Assembly (NCBI RefSeq): GCF_001649575.2 | Contig: NC_051445.1 | Location: 4,106,710-4,170,709, forward strand | Direction of reading: 5' to 3' | Length of the DNA: 64,000 nt | Source: Kryptolebias marmoratus | Taxonomy: Eukaryota; Chordata; Actinopteri; Cyprinodontiformes; Rivulidae | Part shown: positions 56,901 through 64,000 of the stretch, in pieces | Numbering within the stretch: position 1 is the first letter of the stretch | How the letters are laid out: the number at the start of each line of letters is the position of its first letter | The notes under the pieces: model-generated | Told to the model about the DNA's origin: nothing | The model's input: only the letters and a program-made list of their open reading frames with translations | The model's database searches: none | Translations under genes and position numbers: made by a program

Positions 56901-59900
56901 TGGTACACTCCATGGTGTGGTATGTACCAGGTGTTCCCATCTTTTGATGTTGCATGGACTTCCTCTGCATCACCATCTTTGAAAACATTGACCATGAACT
57001 GACCATAGTCCTCCTTGTATTTGGGATTTTTGTCCATTTTTCCTTTCAGATGTTTCAGCCTAACTGTGGCTAAATGCTTGTTGCTAGGAAGCTGGGGGCG
57101 CTCTCTGAAAGGCAGAGGCATCTCCAGATATCCATTGTCATTATGATGGATTCCCTCTTTCAGAATTTGTAGGAACTGAATATCTTCTTGGGAGATCGTT
57201 CCATCTGTAGGATTTGTATCCTGAAAATCTCTCTCAAGAGCCTTAATCGCACATGCAGGTGTAATAGGTGGAATTTCCTTTACAGAGATGCGATAGCAGA
57301 ATCCTGCATTTATTCCTCCACCAGTATTAGGTGTTTTGGCACCAACCACGCTCCACCCGAGGTCTGTTTTCACTGCATATGGCTCATGCTCCGCTCCTGA
57401 TACGACTTCTTTCGGTTTTAGAGCTCTGACGCAATCGTAGCCTATTAGCAGTCCAGCAGGACAGTCTAGCAGGTCTGGCATCTCATCAGCTATGTTAAGC
57501 AAGTGTGTCCATCCTTTGGCTGTTTTCCGAGTTGGAATGCTGGTCTTCTCCAACGGAATATCGTCTCGAGTGTAAGCTGGTGGTAGTTCAATGCATTCTT
57601 CGGAACTGTATCCTCTGACCTTTAACCCACAGGCTCTGTGACAATTCACTATTGACCTGTCAGTCATTGTTGACAACTTGAGCTTAATTGGCTCAGTGTG
57701 TGCTTCTAGTTTTTCACACATGTCTTCAGTGACAAATGTATTGCTACTTTGTGTATCTAACAGAGCATACACTAAGATCTCTGGGCTACTTTTGACAGTA
57801 CTAGACAGCCACACTGGGACTATCATTGAAGTGCGGTCAGCATTCGCCATGTTCATACTACACGAAGCAGTAGCGTTACTGTCTCTCTGTTGGTTGGCTT
57901 CAGACTTCTCCACTTGAGCCGGTTCGTCATGAAGCGGAGTTGGATGGCCTTTTCTACAAACATTGCATGTAGCCCTTTTCCGACAATCTTTTGCAACATG
58001 GCCAACTCTCAAGCAGGCGAAGCACATTTTGTTGGTTTTCACAAACGCTTTCTTCTCTTCAAGAGTCAGAGCAGCAAACTTTTCACATTTGTAAATGAAG
58101 TGGTTTTCTTGACAGCATATGCATTTTATTTGCTTCTTTGTTCGAGCAGCAGATGAATTATCTGTTGAGCTTGCTGATTCACCTGAATCCTTAGCTGGAG
58201 GATCTTTCCCTTGAGCAACCTTTGTTGTTGTCACGAGGGTTCTGACTTTGATGCGTTTTACTTCTGTGCCTGGTTTCTCGTCTGTCTTCTTCAAAGCATG
58301 AAGCGAGGAAACCGGGTTGCAGGCAATGCGTGCCTCCTCGGCTAAGAGGTTTGAGAATGCTTCAAAACTTGGGTATGGCTTGCAGTCATCCAATTCCTTG
58401 GTGACGATTCGATTCCATCGAGTTGTTGCCCAGTCAGGAAGTTTCTGAAGTAGCTTTTGATTCTCCTCACAATCGTCTAGAACTTTAAGACCTGATATAT
58501 GAGGCATTGCATTTTTGCATGAAACAAGAAAATCACTGAACTCTCTTAGTTTTAGTGGCTCTTTTGGTCCTATCTTGGGCCAGCTACTAAGTTTACTCCT
58601 AAAGGCTCTTTGCACTATGAATGGGTGCCCATAGCGCTTGTTCAGTGCATCCCAGGCTTGCGTATATGCTTCATCATCACTTCGATAAAAAGTTCCTTCC
58701 AGCACAGACAGCGCATCTCCACTTATATATTTTCTGAGATAAAACAGTCTATGTGCTGGGCTTGTACAGGTAGTCTCTATCAAGGCTTTAAAGCTGGTGC
58801 GCCATTCAGTGAATTTCAGAGGATCACCAGTAAAAACGGATGGCTCTGGTGCCGGAAGTCTTGTTATCATCAGAGATTCTTTGAAGGCTTGCACTAGTGT
58901 CGCATCATTCAGCCTTTGCTCTGATTGTTTTTCAGAACGAGGAGAGACTGGTGTTTCATGGACAATCTGAGCACATGGCGCTGGGTTATGTTGAGTTTGG
59001 AACTGCCCTGGAGACAGAGTTATACTTTTCCTTTCTCCTTGGGGCTGACTTGGAGGCAGAGTTATTTCTTGCTTTCCTCCTGTTTCTCCGTTCATTTTCA
59101 TTTCCTCCTCCTCATACACATCATATTCAGCTTGCATAGCTTCCAGATCCCTTTGGTTTTCCAGCATTTTCAACTTCTCTTGCTGAGCAAACACTTCCTT
59201 TCTTTGTGCAGCTATTTCACTCTCTCTGTTTATTTCAGCACGTTTGGATGCTAAACGTGCAGCTACTTCTGTTTTTTTAATTGACATTTGACTTCCTGCT
59301 ACGCTACCTGCGCCAGCTCTCGATACAGTAGACCCATATACTGATTTGGCATCGTCTCTCTGAAGTAATTTAACGAGTGATTTCTTCACTGCGGCAGCAT
59401 CGAACTCTTTGCCTATTTCTGAGCAACGTATTTTCAACAGAGCAACTACTTCCTTAGTTACTGAGGTGCAGCTATCCATTCGCCGTCTTATGTCTTGGCT
59501 TGGTGTGGTCAATGCACGTAAGCTGTCATACTCCTGCTTTAGGTGTGACTCATATCTTTCTAAAGTAGCTGTCATACTTTCAAGACTCTCTTTGTCACAT
59601 TCTTTTTTGAGTTGGCTCCTAATGTACTGAACCTCACCTTTGAAGCTGACATAAGTTAACATAAACTTTCTTTCCTTTTTTGCACTCTCTTCTTTTGCAT
59701 AGTTAAGCCATTTTTCGGTTGGTCTACGCTCTCTTTCTGATCGCCTAAGTTGTTCAGATTCAGAAATTGGTTCCTGACTCTCTACGCTATGTGCTTGCAG
59801 ACTGTTATCAATTTCAGCAATGCGTTCTGTCATTTGGTCTCTTAATGTTGCATCTGTTTCAGTTTCTAACTTGGTTTGTAAGTCTATTTTTTCTTCTTCA

Positions 59901-59953
59901 AGAGCCTGAATTACTCCCTCAAGTACAAGAGCACTCTCTTCACTTTGATCCAT
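53930..59953 (-). CDS. BEL/Pao Gag-Pol polyprotein, copy 2
   Basis: The translation is the same as copy 1 over all 2,007 residues, with the same Gag, zinc knuckle, protease, reverse transcriptase, RNase H, integrase and DUF5641 order. Finding no substitution in 6 kb means the duplication is very young, gene-converted, or an assembly product. It sits exactly 7,254 bp from copy 1 and shares LTR b with it. Confidence 0.95.
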   Translation of the reverse strand: MDQSEESALVLEGVIQALEEEKIDLQTKLETETDATLRDQMTERIAEIDNSLQAHSVESQEPISESEQLRRSERERRPTEKWLNYAKEESAKKERKFMLTYVSFKGEVQYIRSQLKKECDKESLESMTATLERYESHLKQEYDSLRALTTPSQDIRRRMDSCTSVTKEVVALLKIRCSEIGKEFDAAAVKKSLVKLLQRDDAKSVYGSTVSRAGAGSVAGSQMSIKKTEVAARLASKRAEINRESEIAAQRKEVFAQQEKLKMLENQRDLEAMQAEYDVYEEEEMKMNGETGGKQEITLPPSQPQGERKSITLSPGQFQTQHNPAPCAQIVHETPVSPRSEKQSEQRLNDATLVQAFKESLMITRLPAPEPSVFTGDPLKFTEWRTSFKALIETTCTSPAHRLFYLRKYISGDALSVLEGTFYRSDDEAYTQAWDALNKRYGHPFIVQRAFRSKLSSWPKIGPKEPLKLREFSDFLVSCKNAMPHISGLKVLDDCEENQKLLQKLPDWATTRWNRIVTKELDDCKPYPSFEAFSNLLAEEARIACNPVSSLHALKKTDEKPGTEVKRIKVRTLVTTTKVAQGKDPPAKDSGESASSTDNSSAARTKKQIKCICCQENHFIYKCEKFAALTLEEKKAFVKTNKMCFACLRVGHVAKDCRKRATCNVCRKGHPTPLHDEPAQVEKSEANQQRDSNATASCSMNMANADRTSMIVPVWLSSTVKSSPEILVYALLDTQSSNTFVTEDMCEKLEAHTEPIKLKLSTMTDRSIVNCHRACGLKVRGYSSEECIELPPAYTRDDIPLEKTSIPTRKTAKGWTHLLNIADEMPDLLDCPAGLLIGYDCVRALKPKEVVSGAEHEPYAVKTDLGWSVVGAKTPNTGGGINAGFCYRISVKEIPPITPACAIKALERDFQDTNPTDGTISQEDIQFLQILKEGIHHNDNGYLEMPLPFRERPQLPSNKHLATVRLKHLKGKMDKNPKYKEDYGQFMVNVFKDGDAEEVHATSKDGNTWYIPHHGVYHPRKPEKIRVVFDCSAKYEGTSLNDHLLTGPDLTNALTGVLCRFRQYPIAINCDVEKMFHRFHVTQEDRDFMRFLWWENGNTASEPKEYRMRVHIFGAASSPGCANYGMKYLATKYEHEYPMAANFIRRNFYVDDGLVSLDTVEKAKQLVHEAREVCQKGQLRLHKFICNNEVVLESIPESERAPQVKDVDLNYTELPAQRVLGVKWNIEMDVFSFNVVQQERTATRRGILSTVASIYDPLGFLAPYILTGKRILQEMCKRGVGWDELVPPELRPKWETWLNDLNNLQTIQIARCFVPNNLGTIQKIELHHFSDASNDGYGQCSYIRIVAEEQVHCTLVMAKARVAPMKIVSIPRLELTAATISAAISKVLREELDLKIDAEYFWTDSQVVLGYIKNEARRFHVFVANRIQKIIDSTDPNRWFYVETSQNPADYASRGLKVADLMASDWLKGPKFLWEQEIVTNPTTPELLIGDPEVKVLKMDVVQENDLLIRLARFSDWVTCLNVIARIQRLAHRDISGPVTVEERKKAALVLIKAAQKEAFGEELKLLSQSQKLRRTHKMYELDPFLEDRVLRVGGRLRRSSASLEFKHPVILPKEGIVTHLILDHCHKRTQHQGRGQTLNDLRANGYWIMGASKVVAKHIRSCVTCRRVRGRTEEQRMADLPVDRIEPSPPFSYTGIDCFGPFYTKQGRKEYKRYGLLLTCLSSRAIHIEMLEDLTTDAFLNALRCFIAIRGTVRQIRSDQGTNFVGAKSELGKCLMELDKERIATYLARKECDFLMNVPEASHMGGIWERQIRTTRSVMSSVLAQANGRLDDSSLRTFFYEAMSIVNSRPLTTDTLTDPKGAEPLTPNHLLTMKSTIPLPPPGKFVQEDLYARKRWRKVQYLSEQFWNRWRREYLTNINLRQQWHATRRNVQIGDVVIVKDENTPRNEWPLARVVEAQEDDDGLVRKVKIQVGQNKLGPKGERLTQPSFLERPVQKLVVLVEYYSK

Positions 59954-60316
59954 TTTCTGAATTATTAATAATCAAAATCTTAAGCAAAACCTTAGCTAAA
60001 CTTGTGCTATAAGTAATCCTCAGTATTAATTTCAAATATCAGGCATACACATATAGAACCAAACAGGAAATCCAAAGTAGGAATATCTAGTTCCTTAATA
60101 ACACAGGCCAGAAATATTCACACAAAATATGCACACAATGGCCTTTCACACTTAATTTCAAATATTTACAAGTGATAATGTTTCTTATCAACTAAACCTG
60201 AAAGCCAAAGGCTTGGTGATACTACTCACGACCACGGCGCGCTGTTGCTCTTGTGATTACTTGTGGAAACGGCACAGTCTCAATCCTTGTCCTGATTGCC
60301 AGCCGCCGCCATATTT

Positions 60317-61037
60317 TGCAAGTCACTGCAATCGCAACGGTCCGAGCAGATTGCAAGGTTGAAAGACGAGCGGTAGTTTTCTTCAAGCTGCAGGCGAGTT
60401 GTAGTCTTCAAGCTGCAACGGTCCTTTTCCCTCTCCCCCATCCATCTCAGCATGGCTGGCGAGAAGTTCACAGCTTGCTTTCACTGTGCGGTCTCCCTCG
60501 TTGTTCTCTGGCTTCGAGCCGAGCTGCATACGGTGCACGTGTTCACTATAGCTGCTCCCAACTTTTCTCACTGGTTGATGAAGATGCAACGCTCCGACTG
60601 ATGGTTCCAAACGTTTATTAAAGGAATTTTCTGTCACATAAACGCCCAAGACCACCGTGAACACTGCAATAAAATACACAGTGGCAAATATACATCAGTT
60701 AAACCGTCATGTTCTCTTATATAAATTGTTCAAATGAAACTTATTACACATATACAAACACAAGAATATTCCATTCAATTGTCCATACCGTATGCCCCTC
60801 CAACCAGAAGGTTAGGAGTTGCTAGAAGTCCATTTCTTCCAAATTTCAGTTCTTTGTCTTTCCTATTACCGCTTGCAAAAACCAACTGAGCATGAAACGA
60901 AACTTACAGCCCTTTATCGAAAGCATCACGTGACCAAGTGATGACGTAATTGCTGAAGTGGTCAGATAACGTTATTAACCAAACCAAACAGTATTTCCCA
61001 AAATATACATAAAAAATGCTTGACTGCGTTCGCTACA
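60317..61037 (-). repeat. LTR c, 5' LTR of copy 2
   Basis: Same sequence as LTR b shifted by 7,254 bp. Minus-strand start TGTAGCGAACGC at 61037. TATA box at 60714-60724. Confidence 0.6.
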
Positions 61038-61183
61038 CTGCCACCAAAATTACAAAAGGTTTACTTTCACCATATTCAAAGAAATAAAACATGTAATTTT
61101 CAATAACTTCAATTTTAACCTTTACCCAAAATTTCCATCAATAGATCTTACAATAGGTGACTGATTTTCATGTTAATGCTGAG

Positions 61184-61644
61184 CTATTTTGAATAATATT
61201 CAACTAACACAACTAATTTCTGCACTGGACGCTCAAGAAATGAAGGTTGTGTTAAGCGCTCACCCTTCGGTCCTAACTTATTTTGGCCTACTTGTATTTT
61301 CACCTTTCGCACGAGACCATCATCATCTTCCTGTGCCTCAACTACTCTAGCTAGTGGCCACTCATTTCTGGGAGTGTTTTCATCCTTAACGATAACTACA
61401 TCTCCAATTTGCACGTTTCGTCTGGTTGCATGCCACTGCTGACGAAGGTTGATGTTGGTTAAGTATTCTCGGCGCCACCTATTCCAGAACTGTTCTGAGA
61501 GATACTGTACTTTGCGCCATCTTTTTCTTGCATACAGATCTTCTTGAACGAACTTTCCTGGAGGTGGAAGGGGTATTGTAGACTTCATAGTAAGCAAGTG
61601 ATTGGGTGTCAAGGGTTCAGCACCTTTGGGATCAGTTAGGGTGT
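61184..61644 (-). pseudogene. BEL/Pao polyprotein, copy 3, C-terminal piece only
   Basis: Matches the last roughly 152 residues of the polyprotein (from TLTDPKGAEPL to the stop), that is, DUF5641 and the end. It stops at the single N at 61645, beyond which the sequence is unrelated. The frame that continues past the N is an artefact. Whether the copy is really truncated or only cut by a scaffold join cannot be decided here. Confidence 0.85.
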
Positions 61645-61645
61645 N
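61645..61645. other. single undetermined base at array end
   Basis: One N exactly where the third BEL copy stops and unrelated DNA begins, most simply an assembly join. Confidence 0.9.
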
Positions 61646-64000
61646 AGCAGTAAGGTAGCAAAGCTGCGCTCTTCTTCGTAGACATTGAGTTTGGCTGCAG
61701 CTGCACACAGTTGCAGCGCCTCCTACAGGAAACTGGTGGAGCTACGCAGAGAACCACGCCGTTCAAAAGCCTTGTTTGGATTCATTTTTTTATAATATAC
61801 ACAGCAGAAAAACACTGAGGTCCGGACCTCGGTGTCCTCAATGGGAGCTACGGCCCTGGTCCTGGCAGCTGTTGGGGAAAACAAATTTCTCTTTTTTCAC
61901 ATCAGGGGTTATTTAGGGTTGCATCTGAGCTGTTTTCATGTAAACTTTGATGTCAAACCAGTGCAGTCCACACCTGAGAGGATCACATGACACAAAGGAA
62001 AATATTGAAATATCCAATTCTTTCTTCTGGAAACAAGTGTTCTGTATCTGTAATAATCAGAACATAGAAGTGAAGAAAAAGACTCTCCTGAAATTAAGAA
62101 ATGAGGAGACGTGTAAAGAGATAAGTACCTAGAATCAAACCACCACTCACTGAGAGACCTCATGAGAACCGAGACAGGAAGATGACCCTTGACACACTTT
62201 TAGATCATGCCCTGTTCTTGTTGTGGCATAGCAAACTATGAGCCAGGCATCATTCCACTAACCCTCACATCCTCCCATGTTTCTGTAAGACTGACTCAGG
62301 TCTCATTAAATCAGTCTCTTACGTAAGTTTTGTACAAGTCCAGACATGTACGTTTGACCAGTCATTTTATCTGCTGTTCAAAACAAAATGTTCTTCAGCA
62401 CTGATGCAGCATTTACTTGGTATGACAAGCAACAGAAAAACACTCTGACATACTTTACTTGTAATGCTGAGTACAAGTAATGACTTGTACTCAGGAGAGG
62501 TTTTTAACACTTGAGCTGCCAGGCTGTTTTTAAGATGGAGAGGGAAGACTTTGGTACCTCTTACGTTCACCTCTATCATCACTATAAAGTTCACATTGTT
62601 GGCTTTTAATTAAATGTTTCAGGAGGAACTGGGGGGATTTGAGAACTGTTATCCATCAACCATAAAATAAGTTTCTTAACCTCTACAGTAACATAACTTT
62701 TTCATATGTTTATTCCAAGCATGCAGAGTTTGGCAGAAGCCTGTAGACTGGAGACTTGTCCAGGTTCTCCTGCCTGTTATCTGCTGAATTAAAGTCCAAG
62801 GAAGGATGGATCATTCTAAAAAACAGAAAAAACAAACTGAAATTAGTTACTTCAGCTCAACAAATATATTCCGTGACTGTTCGTTACCAAGTATAGTTGT
62901 TAAGTTTGTAAATAAGGAAACTAAATTAGGTAATACTAAAAGTCATTTCTTGAATAGAAATGCGGTAGTAAGCATGTAAATATGTGAACATATAACCTAA
63001 GACACTCAGACTACAGTCTTAAGTTTAATTTAATGCGATCACGCTCTTTTTCAACCCGGTTGTTTTTATCACTTCTGTTGCTTTAAAAAGACGTGATTTG
63101 TCGATGCCCTTTACTTTGTCTCAAAGTTCATCTCCTCATGAAGTCGTCAGCTGATGTCATCATTTGCTTTCTTGCAGGAGATCTCATCAGAGCCCCGCTG
63201 GTTAAGTAATTGTGTTCATTTAGATAAAAAAAAGTAGGCCAGTGTTGTTTTAAAAGGCTTATTCCCTCATAGACATTCTGGTTCCACCTAAATGATGCAA
63301 TCCTCACATATTATACACAGCTTACAGTCTGAGAAGACTACTGTTAAAAATGCATGTAAACAACACTTAAGGGTACGTCAAGCGTGCCGCCTTTGTGGCT
63401 GGTTGATGCAACAGGAGAGCGCTGCAGAGGGTGAAAAAACAGCCATCTCTATTTCACTGAAATCCCTTCCATAATCCTGCAGACACCCCAGAGACATTCA
63501 ACAACTGTAGAGGGGGGTGGGGGCAACAAGCCCGCCCACAAGCTTTTAGTTGCATTGAAAGCATTTATGGCTGAAAAAGAAAGGAAAAAAAAGCTTTTGG
63601 GCAAAACGTCTGATTCCAAAATCATAGCTTAAGGATGTAAGGAAGGATTTAAGGGAGGTGGATGTCTGTAAGAAATGCACAAAAACATGTTAAATGGTGT
63701 TAAGAATCCAGATTTATTTGCATTTGAATAGACATACAGGAGAAAAAAAAGCTGAAGTTTTATCTCAGAGTGCAACATCCCAACCTACACAGAAATTAAA
63801 GGAACAATCTGTCAACTAAATGTTCATACAGTCTTCTGATGGGGATCGCTCCTCCGATTGTTTAAACAGGTTCCACAACAGCAAAACAACCTTATAAATG
63901 TTAAATATAAAACTTGTAAATGGCTCCAATTTTTTCTTTCATAAATAGTTCATTTCTAGGAAATATTTGGGGAAAAACAAAAAGTACAAAAATATTTTGA
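61646..64000. other. noncoding DNA right of the BEL array
   Basis: No conserved exon recognised. A weaker CTCF-like motif (CCTGTAGGAGGCGCT, minus strand, 61715-61729, 13 of 15) lies near the left end. A palindromic AGGTCCGGACCT occurs at about 61819-61830. Nothing else can be supported. Confidence 0.5.

Larger units (their letters stand above)
46039..61644 (-). mobile_element. tandem array of a BEL/Pao LTR retrotransposon (2.15 units)
   Basis: The unit is 7,254 bp and repeats without visible change: unit 1 is 46039-53292, unit 2 is 53293-60546 and unit 3 is 60547-61644 (cut by a single N at 61645). Order on the plus strand is LTR, internal region, LTR, internal region, LTR, partial internal region; coding is on the minus strand. 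Neighbouring elements share LTRs. The U3 end of each LTR is clear (TGTAGCGAACGC after a GGTGGCAG tract). The other LTR end is not certain, and neither outer end of the array shows a target duplication. The layout fits LTR-LTR unequal recombination, or a repeat artificially extended in assembly. Confidence 0.92.

Overview
This is vertebrate genomic DNA, almost certainly from a ray-finned (teleost) fish. Genes are split by GT-AG introns, noncoding DNA is AT-rich, and there are fish-type Tc1, hAT, BEL/Pao and tRNA-derived SINE sequences. Four protein-coding genes are recognised, all in the left third: tnfaip8l2 (+), lysmd1 (-), scnm1 (+) and tmod4 (-). They match the human 1q21.3 block TNFAIP8L2-LYSMD1-SCNM1-TMOD4. 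I could join every coding exon by hand with consistent phases, giving predicted proteins of 186, 221, 257 and 362 residues.

Layout. Positions 1-3.6 kb are noncoding and carry a fold-back MITE. tnfaip8l2 (3.6-5.3 kb) has a deleted Tc1 element inside its coding-region intron and converges on lysmd1 (6.8-9.8 kb). lysmd1 and scnm1 (10.5-13.2 kb) start head-to-head across about 0.7 kb. scnm1 converges on tmod4 (14.6-21.4 kb). From 22 to 46 kb I see no convincing conserved gene. That stretch holds several copies of a two-part dispersed repeat, hAT MITEs, two tRNA-derived SINEs, a higher-order (ATCC)n array, a 469-base assembly gap, several CTCF-like motifs, and a weak candidate for a tiny cysteine-rich secreted protein near 31.1 kb. 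From 46.0 to 61.6 kb lies a tandem array of a BEL/Pao LTR retrotransposon on the minus strand. Its period is 7,254 bp, with two uninterrupted 2,007-residue polyproteins and a third copy cut off at a single N. The last 2.4 kb is noncoding.

The four genes do not form a pathway. tnfaip8l2 belongs to a phosphoinositide-binding immune-regulator family, lysmd1 encodes a LysM-domain protein of unclear function, scnm1 is a splicing factor, and tmod4 caps actin thin-filament pointed ends in muscle. Their conserved order is the main context signal. The most unusual features are the near-identical tandem BEL array, which may be real or an assembly product, and the dimeric repeat that is almost always in the same orientation and carries YY1-like motifs.
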